64,000 nt of DNA from Streptomyces sp. CA-278952. Its GTDB lineage: Bacteria; Actinomycetota; Actinomycetes; Streptomycetales; Streptomycetaceae. The translations under genes were made by a program, and so were the position numbers. A model generated the notes under the pieces. It did not search any database, was not told the DNA's origin, and saw only the letters and a program-made list of their open reading frames with translations. Shown here one piece after another: positions 26,377 through 34,120 of the stretch (the first letter of the stretch is position 1; every line of letters starts with the position of its first letter). The stretch is taken from positions 2,480,001 to 2,544,000 of the forward strand of contig NZ_CP112880.1 in the NCBI RefSeq assembly GCF_028747205.1, written 5' to 3'.

Positions 26377-27057
26377 TCAGTTCCGGATCCGCAGCCGGTC
26401 CGTGCTGTCCTCGCTCGGCTGGACGACGACGATGCCCTGGCCGGAGAAGGCCATCTGGTACGCCTCGCCGCTGCCGCGGCCGATCAGCGATCCGGCCTTG
26501 AAGCTCCGCTTGCCCTTCACCTTGAGGTTCGGGGACCAGGCGACGAGCGCGTCCGGGTCGACGTACGTCTCGTCCTCGCCGCGTCCGCAGTCGACGACGA
26601 TCGGAGTGCCGCGCGAGGTGATGGCGACCCATCCGGTGCCCTGGACGACGACGTTCCACAGACCCTGTCCGGCGAACTTGGCGAGCCCCTTGACCTTCTC
26701 GACGCCCCAGGTGAGGTGGGCGTCGAAGGCGAGGAGGTTGGTGCCGTTGACGGAGATGGAGTCGTTGTCGAGGTTGATGACGACCACGTCGGCGCCGTAG
26801 TCGGCGAGGTAGAGCAGTCCGTCGCCGGAGCACTTCATGACGGGCGCGCCCTCGCCGGTGATCCACTGGGAGGCGATCTGCCGGGCGGCGGGCGGGTTGG
26901 GCTCGTACTGGATGAAGCCCTCGTACGCCACCATCGAGCCGGTGCGCGCGAAGAGGTCCTGCCCGGAGGCCATGGCGACCTTGAGCATGGTCTTGCCGTG
27001 GTTCTCCATACGGGCAGTGACAGGGGTCGGGGCGAAGCCCGCGAGTTGCTGGTTCAT
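26377..27057 (-). CDS. AIM24 family protein (second gene of the operon)
   Basis: A 226-residue AIM24 paralogue. The same signature order as its neighbours is seen: LFARTGSMVAYEGFIQYEPN, MKCSGDGLLYLADYGADVVV, LLAFDAHLTWGVEKVKG, VVQGTGWVAITSRGTP, VDPDALVAWSPNLKVK and MAFSGQGIVVVQPSE. A Cys in VVDCGRGEDETYVD is not shared with the neighbours. ATG 27057 follows the TerD-AIM24 stop by 11 bases with GGGAG upstream, so translation is likely coupled. Confidence 0.88.
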   Translation of the reverse strand: MNQQLAGFAPTPVTARMENHGKTMLKVAMASGQDLFARTGSMVAYEGFIQYEPNPPAARQIASQWITGEGAPVMKCSGDGLLYLADYGADVVVINLDNDSISVNGTNLLAFDAHLTWGVEKVKGLAKFAGQGLWNVVVQGTGWVAITSRGTPIVVDCGRGEDETYVDPDALVAWSPNLKVKGKRSFKAGSLIGRGSGEAYQMAFSGQGIVVVQPSEDSTDRLRIRN

Positions 27058-27068
27058 GACGGGCTCCC

Positions 27069-28706
27069 TCAGACCTCGTAGGGCTGGACGACGATGAAGT
27101 TGCCGGGGGCTCCCCGGAACTGGAGGTTCACGGTCTCCCCGCTGTGCCCGGGGTAGGCGTTGCGGCGCAGCCGGACCTGGCTGGAGACGATCACCTGGGA
27201 GGCGGCCGACCAGGCGACCACCGCGTTGCAGTCGGCGAACGTGGTGGGCGTGACCGGCAGGACGACCGGGGTGCCGTGGGTCTTCACGATCACGGTGCCG
27301 GTGCCCTGGAACTGCATGGTGAACAGGGCTCCGCCGGGGATGCCGTGCCCTTCGACCCTGCGGACCTCGTACTGGAGGGACTCGTCGAAGGCGAGGACGC
27401 TCTCGGCGGAGACGCAGATGGCATCGCCCTGCAGCTCGATCGGATGCAGGTGCGAGCCCTCCTCGGCGAGGAAGACCTGGCCGCGGCCGGTACAGCGCAT
27501 CAGCTGCATCTCCTGGCCGGTGGCATTGCCCACGGCGCGGCCGACGAACCCGGCGCTCTTGTAGCCGAAGTCCACCTTGCCCTGGTACATCACCATGCTG
27601 CCCTGGCGCGCCAGGACCCCGGATCCGCCCATGGTCAGGTCGACCCGCATGAGCTGCTGGTTCTGCGGGGTCCAGCGCTGCCCGGTCGCGGTCTCCTTGT
27701 ACGGCTGCAGAGCCGCCTGGAGGCCCGCGCCCGTGGCCGGTACTCCCTGGGGCACGCCCTGCGGGACACCCGGCGGCATGCCGACGGGGGGCTGCTGGCC
27801 GTACGGGGCCGGCGCCGACTGGCCGTAGGGAGCGGGGGCCTGCTGGCCGAACGGAGCGGCGGGCGGCGCACCCTGGCCGGGGACCTGACCCCACTGGGGC
27901 TGGTGCGGCTGGTGCGGCTGCTGGGGCTGGCCGTACGGGGACGGGGCCTGGGGCGCCCGCGGCGTCTGGGGAGCCAGCGGGGCCGCGATCGTCGGCGCCG
28001 CGTGCATCGGCTGCTGCGGTGCGGGCGGCGGCGTGGGCGCGGACGGGGCGCCGAAGGCCGGTGCGGGCTGCGGAGCCGGGGCGGCCGGCGGCGCGCCGAA
28101 GGCGGGGGGCGCTACGGCCTGGGCCGGCGGGGCGAATCCCGGAACGGCGGCCGGGGCGGCGGCGGGCGGCGCCTCTTCCTCGGCGACCTCGCCCCCGAAG
28201 TTCTTCAGGAGCGCGTCGAGACCGCCGTCGAAGCCCTGGCCGACGGCGGCGAAGCGCCAGACGTCCTTCAGATAGAAGTCACCGAGCATCACAGCGCGCT
28301 CGGTGGTGAACTCCGACCCGGTGAAGGCGTATCGCACCACTTCCTCGCCGCCCGCGACGATGCGGATGTATCCCGGACCGATCTGGGACATCTGCCCGGA
28401 ACCGTCGAGCGTCGCGGTGAAGGAAAGCTTCTGGATGGCTGCCGGAATGCGGTCGAGCGTGACGCGGAAGGACTCGGTGTCACCGGACTGCGCGCCGAGG
28501 AGCTGAATGGACTCCTCGGGCGATTTCGGCTGGTTGAAGAAGATGAAGTACCGGTCGTCGGAGAGCTGCTCATGGGCGTCGAGGCCGAAGCAGCTGATGT
28601 CGAAAGTCAGCCCCGGGGCCGCGATCTGCACGCCTACGTACAGATCCGTCCCCGGCGTGAGATCACTGATCTTGGCCTTGTGGCCGCGTTGGAATTCCCT
28701 GGCCAT
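27069..28706 (-). CDS. TerD-AIM24 fusion protein (first gene of the operon)
   Basis: A 545-residue two-domain protein. Residues 1-172 form a TerD domain (LYVGVQIAAPGLTFDISCFGL, DDRYFIFFNQPKSPEES, FTTERAVMLGDFYLKDVWRF), a calcium-binding fold known from tellurite-resistance and stress proteins. Residues 175-330 are a Pro/Ala/Gln linker with many PYGQ and GVPQ words. Residues 335-545 form an AIM24 domain (LARQGSMVMYQGKVDFGYKS, DCNAVVAWSAASQ, RGAPGNFIVVQPYEV). The start is ATG 28706 (MAREFQRGHKAKISDL). The fusion joins the two families physically, and two stand-alone AIM24 genes follow, which points to one complex. Confidence 0.9.
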   Translation of the reverse strand: MAREFQRGHKAKISDLTPGTDLYVGVQIAAPGLTFDISCFGLDAHEQLSDDRYFIFFNQPKSPEESIQLLGAQSGDTESFRVTLDRIPAAIQKLSFTATLDGSGQMSQIGPGYIRIVAGGEEVVRYAFTGSEFTTERAVMLGDFYLKDVWRFAAVGQGFDGGLDALLKNFGGEVAEEEAPPAAAPAAVPGFAPPAQAVAPPAFGAPPAAPAPQPAPAFGAPSAPTPPPAPQQPMHAAPTIAAPLAPQTPRAPQAPSPYGQPQQPHQPHQPQWGQVPGQGAPPAAPFGQQAPAPYGQSAPAPYGQQPPVGMPPGVPQGVPQGVPATGAGLQAALQPYKETATGQRWTPQNQQLMRVDLTMGGSGVLARQGSMVMYQGKVDFGYKSAGFVGRAVGNATGQEMQLMRCTGRGQVFLAEEGSHLHPIELQGDAICVSAESVLAFDESLQYEVRRVEGHGIPGGALFTMQFQGTGTVIVKTHGTPVVLPVTPTTFADCNAVVAWSAASQVIVSSQVRLRRNAYPGHSGETVNLQFRGAPGNFIVVQPYEV

Positions 28707-28826
28707 GCGTAACGACCGTCCCCCATCCAGAAGGTAAATGCGTCGCGTCAGGCTAACCGCAAACGACGACATCGGACCAAGCCGGTACACACCCGGTACA
28801 GAATCGGCGAAAGCGACCGGCCCCGG

Positions 28827-29450
28827 TCACTCCTCGCGGGCGGCGGGCAGGTGGGGCAGCCGATCGGCCGCCACGACGCCCTCCAGGTACCCCCGGGCGC
28901 GCTCGGTGCGCGGATAGGCCTCCAGCAGCCGCCAGAACCCGGGACCGTGTCCGGGAACGAGCAGATGTGCCAGTTCGTGGAGGAGTACGTAGTCGATCAC
29001 GTACTCCGGCATGCCCTGCAGCCGGTGCGAGAGTCTGATGCTGCCCTCGGCAGGGGTGCACGAGCCCCAGCGGGTGTTCTGGTTGGTCACCCAGCGCACC
29101 GAGACGGGCCTGGCGCGACCGTCGAAATACTGGGCGGACAGCCGCCCGGCACGCTCGACGAGTTCGGTGTCGCCCAGGACGCGCTTGTTCTCCTGGGCGG
29201 CGAGCTTGTCCAGCATCACGCCCACCCAGCGCCGCTCCTCCGCCTCCGACATCCGGGCGGGGATGAGCACGATCGTGCGGTCGCCCTCGCGGTACGCGGA
29301 GACCGTTCTCCTGCGCCGGGTGCTCCTGCGGACCTCGACCGCGCTCGTCGCCGAAGCGCGGGCCGCAGGGGCTGCCGCGCTGCGCTGATGGCTTCCGGCG
29401 CTGGGCACGGGGGTCTCCCCGGCGAAGCCGGACGACGGGTCGGCGGACAC
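28827..29450 (-). CDS. YgjP-like (DUF45/M48-type) metallopeptidase
   Basis: A 207-residue soluble zinc metalloprotease-like protein. The zinc motif VLLHELAHLLVPGHGPGFW has HExxH plus a third ligand His, followed by the family's FWRLLEAYP. Upstream, VRWVTNQNTRWGSCTPAEGSIRLSHRL is the WGSC...G signature of the YgjP family. The N-terminal 45 residues are Ser/Ala/Arg-rich and probably unfolded. ATG 29450 opens MSADPSSGFAGE. It is divergent from the TOMM-like gene and lies 120 bases upstream of the TerD-AIM24 operon on the same strand. Confidence 0.88.
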   Translation of the reverse strand: MSADPSSGFAGETPVPSAGSHQRSAAAPAARASATSAVEVRRSTRRRRTVSAYREGDRTIVLIPARMSEAEERRWVGVMLDKLAAQENKRVLGDTELVERAGRLSAQYFDGRARPVSVRWVTNQNTRWGSCTPAEGSIRLSHRLQGMPEYVIDYVLLHELAHLLVPGHGPGFWRLLEAYPRTERARGYLEGVVAADRLPHLPAAREE

Positions 29451-29546
29451 GCCACGACGTTACCCGCTGTCCGTGGGGGAAGTCCCGCCCCCGGGAACGG
29501 TTCGCGGAGATCCGCGCCCCGGCACGCACCAGGCGCACAACCACAC

Positions 29547-29573
29547 GCTTGAACGACCAAAGGCTTGAATGAC
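29547..29573. promoter_or_regulatory. Direct repeat in the divergent M48/TOMM-like promoter region
   Basis: GCTTGAACGAC (29547-29557) and GCTTGAATGAC (29563-29573) are 11-base direct repeats with one difference, starts 16 bases apart. Each contains a TTGAA(C/T) -35-like box. The rest of 29451-29712 shows no other structure I can name. Confidence 0.35.
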
Positions 29574-29712
29574 TAATGACCTGCGCCTGTGGACAACTCC
29601 GGGCGCGGTTCGGGGCGGACCCGCATTCTGGCAGAGGTCCCGCGGATAGACCCGTGGATCAACCGGTCTGTGGGCACAGCTGTGCCCGCGACACCGCTCG
29701 GGGGGAGAAGTC

Positions 29713-30873
29713 ATGTATCCGATGCTGAAGCCCGCACTGCGCCGCGCCTGGCGCGGACGGAACACCGTGCAATTCGGTGTGACACCCGCACATGCCGTGA
29801 CGCTCGGGCCGGTGGACCTCGCCACGGGCAGCTTCCTGGAACTGCTCGACGGCACGCGAGGGCTGCCGCTGCTGCACGAGGAGGCCCGCGCCCTGGACCT
29901 GTCGGAGCGTCATGTGGAGACTCTGCTCTCTCGGTTGGCGGAGGCCGGGCTCCTGGACGACCCGCGGTCGGCCGGTCCGGGGGCCGATGTCCTGTGCCGG
30001 CGCGCCGAGGTGATGGACCGCCAGCGTCCGGATGTGGCCTCCCTGTCCGTCGTCCGTCCCGAGCCGGGCGGCGGCACGCGCCGGATGGCGGCCCGGCGGG
30101 CGATGAGGGTCCAGGTTCGGGGAGCGGGCCGGGTCGGGGCCTCCATCGCCTCGGTGCTGTCGGGCGCCGGAGTGGGGCACGTGGAAGTGCTCGACGGGGG
30201 CCGGGCCGAGCACTGGGACGTGGCGCCCGGGGGGCTTCCCCCGGCAGCCGTGGGGGAACGGCGCGACGTGGCGGCCCGCCGGCTCGTCCGCCGGTGCGCG
30301 CCCGGGCCCGCTCCCCGGCAGGCGAGGACGGACGGAGCGGCGGCCGACCTGCCGGGGAGCGCCGGGCAGCCCGGTCTGTCCCTGATCGTCGTCGCTCCCC
30401 GGGACGGCCTCGCGGTGTACGCGCCCGTCCCGGACACGGCCGGTCCCTGGATCGCGTCGGGCACTCCCCATCTCTATGCGGGTGTGATCGAGGCCACCGG
30501 GGTGGTCGGGCCTCTCGTTCTCCCCGGGGGCACCGGGTGCGCGGGCTGCCTGGAGCTGCACCGCGCGGACCGGGATCCGCAGTGGCCCCGGATGCTGGCG
30601 CAGTGGCGTTCCGGGCGGCGGGGAGCCGTGCCCGCCTGCGATCTGGGGCTCGCGACGGCGGTCGCCGGTCTCGCCGCGGCACATGCCCTGGCCTTTCTGG
30701 ACGGGGACCTCCCCGCCTGTACCGGAGCTCGCTGGGAGGCCGCTCTGCCCTTGCTGGACTGGCGTTCCGAGCCGATCGGCCCGCATGCGGACTGCTCCTG
30801 CGGGGCGGCCGGGGGCGCTATGAGGGAACGGCCCTCCGGGGCTCTTCCGGCGCAGGACACAATGGCGGGGTGA
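29713..30873 (+). CDS. ThiF/E1-like TOMM cyclodehydratase-partner-type protein, orphan
   Basis: A 386-residue protein resembling the E1-like/leader-binding partner of YcaO enzymes in thiazole/oxazole-modified peptide clusters. Residues 1-95 are a winged-helix, RRE-like domain (MYPMLKPALRRAWRGR, VDLATGSFLELLDGTRGLPLL). Then a Rossmann-like segment RVQVRGAGRVGASIASVLSGAG with the degenerate core GAGRVG. The C-terminal part has GGTGCAGCLELHRADRDPQWP and HADCSCGA: two Cys pairs that would bind zinc as in E1 enzymes, and the HRxDRDPxWP word typical of the TOMM family. No YcaO gene or precursor peptide is in the window. The next gene is an ABC1 kinase 64 bases downstream. Function inferred only. 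Confidence 0.65.
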   Translation: MYPMLKPALRRAWRGRNTVQFGVTPAHAVTLGPVDLATGSFLELLDGTRGLPLLHEEARALDLSERHVETLLSRLAEAGLLDDPRSAGPGADVLCRRAEVMDRQRPDVASLSVVRPEPGGGTRRMAARRAMRVQVRGAGRVGASIASVLSGAGVGHVEVLDGGRAEHWDVAPGGLPPAAVGERRDVAARRLVRRCAPGPAPRQARTDGAAADLPGSAGQPGLSLIVVAPRDGLAVYAPVPDTAGPWIASGTPHLYAGVIEATGVVGPLVLPGGTGCAGCLELHRADRDPQWPRMLAQWRSGRRGAVPACDLGLATAVAGLAAAHALAFLDGDLPACTGARWEAALPLLDWRSEPIGPHADCSCGAAGGAMRERPSGALPAQDTMAG

Positions 30874-30937
30874 CCGCCGTCGCCGGAGAGATCCCGGAGG
30901 CACGAGCGGCACGGCAGTCTGGGAACTGGAGGGGCAC

Positions 30938-32401
30938 ATGTCTGATCTTCCCCGGAAGGCGGTTACGCGTACGGCCAAGCTGGCCGCGCTTCCGCTCGGC
31001 TTCGCCGGCCGTGCCACATGGGGTCTGGGCAAGCGGATCGGTGGAAAGTCGGCCGAGCTGGTCGCCCGTGAGGTGCAGCAGCGCACGGCGGACCAGTTGT
31101 TCAAGACCCTGGGCGAGCTGAAGGGCGGGGCCATGAAGCTGGGCCAGGCCCTCTCCGTCTTCGAGTCGGCCCTGCCCGAGGAGGTCGCCGGCCCGTATCG
31201 GGCCGCGCTGACCAAGCTCCAGGAGGCCGCGCCGCCACTGCCCGCGCGCACGGTCCACGGGGTTCTCGCGACACGGATCGGGGAGGACTGGCGGGAGTAC
31301 TTCCTGGAGTTCGAGGACACGCCGGCGGCTGCCGCCTCGATCGGGCAGGTGCACCGGGCGGTGTGGCACGACGGCCGCGAGGTCGCGGTGAAGGTGCAGT
31401 ATCCCGGCGCGGGAGAAGCGTTGCTCTCCGACCTCGCCCAGCTCAGCCGCTTCGCCCGGCTGCTCGGCCCGCTGGTCCCGGGGATGGACGTCAAGCCACT
31501 GATCAAGGAGCTGCGGAACCGGGTTTCGGAGGAGCTGGACTACGAGCTGGAGGCCCGGGCGCAGCAGGAGCACGCGGCGGAGTTCGAGGATGACCCGGAT
31601 GTGGTGGTTCCTCAGGTGGTGCACCAGTCCGACCAGGTGCTGGTGACGGAGTGGATCGACGGGATCCCGCTGTCCGAGGTCATCGCGGAGGGGACGGCGG
31701 AACAGCGGGACCGTGCGGGACAGTTGCTGGCCCGCTTCCTCTTCTCCGGTCCGGCACGCACCGGCCTGCTGCACGCCGACCCGCATCCGGGCAACTTCCG
31801 GCTGCTGCCCCCGGCGCCGGAGAGCGCGGAGCATACGGAGGGCGCGGAGCATACGGAGGGGGCCGGCGGTTCGTTCGGGTCGTGGCGGCTGGGGGTGCTG
31901 GACTTCGGCACGGTCGACCGGCTGCCGGGCGGGCTGCCGCGGACCATCGGCGACTCCCTGCGGCTGACGCTGGAGGGCGACGCGGCGGGGGTCTACGGGC
32001 TGCTGCGGGAAGAGGGCTTCGTGAAGGAGTCGATCGACCTGGACCCGGACGCGGTGCTCGACTATCTGCTCCCGATCATCGAGCCCACGCAGGTGGAGGA
32101 GTTCACCTTCAGCCGGGGCTGGATCCGTGAACAGGCGGCCCGGATAGCCGATCCGCGCTCCCCCGCCCATCAGCTCGGCCGGCAGCTGAATCTCCCGCCT
32201 TCCTACGTCCTCATCCACCGGGTGACGCTCAGCACGATCGGGGTGCTGTGCCAGCTGGGCGCGACGGTCCGGCTGCGCGACGAGCTCGAGGCGTGGCTGC
32301 CGGGGTTCCTCGCGGAGGACGCCGAGGAGGACGCCGAGGTGGAGGGGACGGAGTACGCCGAGGAGGAGGGCGAGCCGGAGGGGGAGCCCGTTCAGGGGTA
32401 G
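30938..32401 (+). CDS. ABC1/AarF (UbiB-type) atypical kinase
   Basis: A 487-residue member of the ABC1/ADCK family. Visible motifs are the KxGQ segment (GGAMKLGQALSVFE), the Ala-rich loop AAAASIGQVHRAVW, VAVKVQYPG (Lys), EELDYELEA, the catalytic-loop-like LLHADPHPGNF and the metal-binding DFG (VLDFGTVDRL). A streptomycete insert with the duplicated word EHTEGA interrupts the region after HPGNF. The C-terminus is very acidic. Family members act on isoprenoid-lipid quinone metabolism or as ATPases. The mycobacterial orthologue (Rv3197) also sits beside whiB7, and this one is separated from wblC only by two small genes. Confidence 0.9.
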   Translation: MSDLPRKAVTRTAKLAALPLGFAGRATWGLGKRIGGKSAELVAREVQQRTADQLFKTLGELKGGAMKLGQALSVFESALPEEVAGPYRAALTKLQEAAPPLPARTVHGVLATRIGEDWREYFLEFEDTPAAAASIGQVHRAVWHDGREVAVKVQYPGAGEALLSDLAQLSRFARLLGPLVPGMDVKPLIKELRNRVSEELDYELEARAQQEHAAEFEDDPDVVVPQVVHQSDQVLVTEWIDGIPLSEVIAEGTAEQRDRAGQLLARFLFSGPARTGLLHADPHPGNFRLLPPAPESAEHTEGAEHTEGAGGSFGSWRLGVLDFGTVDRLPGGLPRTIGDSLRLTLEGDAAGVYGLLREEGFVKESIDLDPDAVLDYLLPIIEPTQVEEFTFSRGWIREQAARIADPRSPAHQLGRQLNLPPSYVLIHRVTLSTIGVLCQLGATVRLRDELEAWLPGFLAEDAEEDAEVEGTEYAEEEGEPEGEPVQG

Positions 32402-32421
32402 GAGAGGTCAGGGAGCCTCGG

Positions 32422-32625
32422 TCACCACCAGAGTGAGTCGAGGCGGCTCTCGATCGCGCGGAGGTGGAGGCGGGCGCAGCCCTCGCAGAAGAGGAGACGA
32501 TGTCCGTCCTCCACGGAACAGAGCCAGGTCAAAGGGGCTGCGTCGCCCTCGGCTGCGGTGCCGCAGCGGGCGCACACCACGCTGTGTGCGGCGGGTTGTT
32601 CGGGGGGATGGGTCTCCTCGTCCAC
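32422..32625 (-). CDS. Small zinc-ribbon-like protein
   Basis: A 67-residue protein with Cys pairs CARCG (18-21) and CEGC (47-50) plus a single Cys in WLCSVEDGHRLLF, consistent with a zinc ribbon. The C-terminus is ARLHLRAIESRLDSLWW. GTG 32625 begins VDEETHPPEQ, with AGAAGG upstream. It is convergent with the ABC1 kinase gene, whose stop lies 20 bases away. DNA or RNA contact or a partner of the neighbouring regulator is possible but not shown. Function unknown. Confidence 0.7.
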   Translation of the reverse strand: MDEETHPPEQPAAHSVVCARCGTAAEGDAAPLTWLCSVEDGHRLLFCEGCARLHLRAIESRLDSLWW

Positions 32626-32668
32626 CTTCTGACGATATCCCCGTGACCGGATGGGCGGCGGTACAACG

Positions 32669-32706
32669 CACCGCGGGGCCGTCCGTGTCCGGACGGCCCC
32701 GCGGTG
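32669..32706 (-). terminator. Terminator hairpin after the small Arg-rich gene
   Basis: CACCGCGGGGCCGTCCG-TGTC-CGGACGGCCCCGCGGTG is a perfect 17-bp stem with a 4-base loop, 17 bases past the stop codon at 32723 on the minus strand. Confidence 0.85.
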
Positions 32707-32722
32707 ACGTGATGGTGCACGG

Positions 32723-32986
32723 TCAGTGCATGACCGCCATGGCCAGCGCGCGGCGGGCGCGCAGCGAGGCGCGCTCCGCTCGGCGCTGCATCCGGCGGGC
32801 GGCGATCAGGCGGGCCGACTGGCGGTCCTCCTGGGCCTCCCGCAGGCGGTCGCGCATATGCGCACGCGCCATGGCTTCTGGGATGAGTTGCATTTCGCGG
32901 GTCCTGTTCTGACGCGAGTCGTTCGCGCCGATGATGGTGACGTCGGGGGTGGCGGAGCCGACGGGCTCCTTCGTGGGGGTGATCAT
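32723..32986 (-). CDS. Small Arg/Ala-rich basic protein
   Basis: An 87-residue protein whose second half, from MQLIPEAMARAHMRDRL to RRALAMAVMH, is a strongly basic amphipathic helix rich in Arg and Ala. Third codon positions are G/C through the whole frame from ATG 32986, which supports the longer form; an internal ATG at 32893 with AGGA upstream would give a 56-residue form matching the conserved helical part. It lies between wblC and the zinc-ribbon gene on the same strand. A possible nucleic-acid binder; function unknown. Confidence 0.65.
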   Translation of the reverse strand: MITPTKEPVGSATPDVTIIGANDSRQNRTREMQLIPEAMARAHMRDRLREAQEDRQSARLIAARRMQRRAERASLRARRALAMAVMH

Positions 32987-33078
32987 CGGTGCCTGATTCC
33001 GGGGGTCATGGGTCTGGGGACGGTCGATCGTTCCGAGGCGGAGCCTGCGTGGGGGGGCGGGGACCCCACAGGTCGCGG

Positions 33079-33447
33079 TCACGCTGCGACCGGGTTCTTG
33101 CGCGGACGGCCACGCGGACGCTTGCGGGCCACGACGACGCCCTGGACGAAGAGCTCGCCGCCCCAGACGCCCCACGGCTCGCGGCGGTCCTTCGCCCCGG
33201 CGAGGCAGGCCTCGACGAGCGGGCAGGTGCGGCAGAGGGACTTGGCGTACTCGACGTCGGCGGGCGACTCGGCGAAGAAGACCTCCGGGTCGTAGGAACG
33301 GCAGGGGACGGGTACGCCGAGGTTCTCGATGGCGTCGTCGAGCGCGGTGAGCGTGGTGAGCGGGGTCAAGGCGGAGTCCTCCGTGGAGCCGGGCGGCGAG
33401 ATCGGGGTGGAAAGCGGTACTGACGGGGCGTGCGTTTCGATGTGCAC
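33079..33447 (-). CDS. wblC: WblC/WhiB7, Fe-S transcription factor for antibiotic resistance
   Basis: A 122-residue WhiB-family activator that binds the housekeeping sigma factor and turns on ribosome-protection, efflux and other resistance genes under translational stress. The [4Fe-4S] ligands are Cys49, Cys72, Cys75 and Cys81 (VPCRSYDP, LCRTCPLVEAC). The turn GVWGGELF (93-100) and the C-terminal AT-hook RGRPRK (112-117) are diagnostic of WhiB7/WblC among WhiB proteins. The start is GTG 33447 (VHIETHAPSV). Its mRNA has a leader of about 600 bases with an upstream ORF and an intrinsic attenuator, so control is largely by premature termination. Confidence 0.96.
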   Translation of the reverse strand: MHIETHAPSVPLSTPISPPGSTEDSALTPLTTLTALDDAIENLGVPVPCRSYDPEVFFAESPADVEYAKSLCRTCPLVEACLAGAKDRREPWGVWGGELFVQGVVVARKRPRGRPRKNPVAA

Positions 33448-33557
33448 GGTGGGTGGTGTCCTCGTCTGGTCGTGCCGGCCTGTTGGCCGGTTGGCGGCTG
33501 CTGGTACCAGGTCCTGCTTGTCCCGAGGCTCCTTCGCTCCGTCCCGTCCGTTCGGAC

Positions 33558-33600
33558 AAAACAAAAGGGCCGCGGATCCCGAGTGGGGTTCCGCGGCCCT
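33558..33600 (-). terminator. Intrinsic attenuator in the wblC leader
   Basis: On the minus strand a 15-base arm pair with one mismatch (AGGGCCGCGGAACCC with GGGATCCGCGGCCCT), a 5-base loop CACTC, and then TTTGTTTTGT. It is the most classic rho-independent terminator in the window, yet it lies upstream of wblC, about 110 bases before its start and 24 bases after the stop of the upstream ORF. Transcription attenuation of whiB7/wblC is established in mycobacteria and Streptomyces. Confidence 0.9.
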
Positions 33601-33623
33601 GAAGGCGCCGGCCTGATGCTGGA

Positions 33624-33953
33624 TCAGGCTGGATCGCTCCAGGGTTCAGGCCCACGGAAGGCCCACATCGTGCGGTGGTGCTGCGTCTGCTTATCGGCTC
33701 CGGCACCGGCTGCCGCAAAGGCATAGGCCTGAGCCTGTGCTGCCTTCGCTACTGCTGCCGCCGGTGCCTCGATCGGTCGCTCATTACGCTCCCGCGTCAC
33801 AGGGAGGCTCACCAGGGACAGCGGACGGACGGCGGAGACGCCGGACAGACCGGTGGCGCGAAGCGAGGCAACCGAGGAGCGGGTGAGGCCGAGCGAGCAG
33901 GCGGAGACGACCGAGAGATCGGTCATTTTCTGGGTTTCGATGATGCTGATCAC
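33624..33953 (-). CDS. Upstream ORF in the wblC leader
   Basis: A 109-codon frame starting at GTG 33953, with GAGAGGAGG eight bases upstream, an excellent ribosome site. It begins VISIIETQKMTDLSVVSACS and ends just before the attenuator. The first half has mostly G/C third positions; the second half (from about TRERNERPIEAPAAAVAKAA) has mixed third bases, including GCA, GTA and TAT codons, so selection there may act on RNA structure rather than protein. Ribosome stalling on it would be expected to change folding of the attenuator. A second tiny frame (GTG 34026, 23 residues, with a TTA codon) runs into its ribosome site. Role inferred. Confidence 0.65.
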   Translation of the reverse strand: MISIIETQKMTDLSVVSACSLGLTRSSVASLRATGLSGVSAVRPLSLVSLPVTRERNERPIEAPAAAVAKAAQAQAYAFAAAGAGADKQTQHHRTMWAFRGPEPWSDPA

Positions 33954-34067
33954 TTCAATCGCCTCCTCTCGGCGTCTCAGGGGGACCGGCCGGGACCGGT
34001 CCTGCGTATTCGGATAAGTACAGCACGGATTCAGGGCTTCAGAGAAGTCGCTGTTCCCGTGGTTAAG

Positions 34068-34105
34068 AACCTATGGTGACGACTGGGGCGGGCGCAAACT
34101 ATTTT
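34068..34105 (-). promoter_or_regulatory. wblC promoter with WblC-type AT-rich activator site
   Basis: On the minus strand AAAATAG (34105-34099) directly precedes TTGCGC (34097-34092); then 18 bases and TAGGTT (34073-34068). An AT-rich patch just upstream of the -35 box is the known architecture of WhiB7-activated promoters, so this fits autoactivation. Predicted start near 34061, leaving about 610 bases of leader. The 33448-34120 stretch holds only this promoter, the upstream ORF and the attenuator. Confidence 0.7.
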
Positions 34106-34120
34106 CTGGACGAGTTTCAC

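Noticed and set aside
33540..33600. Terminator of an upstream gene rather than a leader attenuator
   Set aside because: uvrD2 ends more than 500 bases earlier, and a promoter plus an ORF lie between it and the hairpin, so the hairpin belongs to the wblC transcript.
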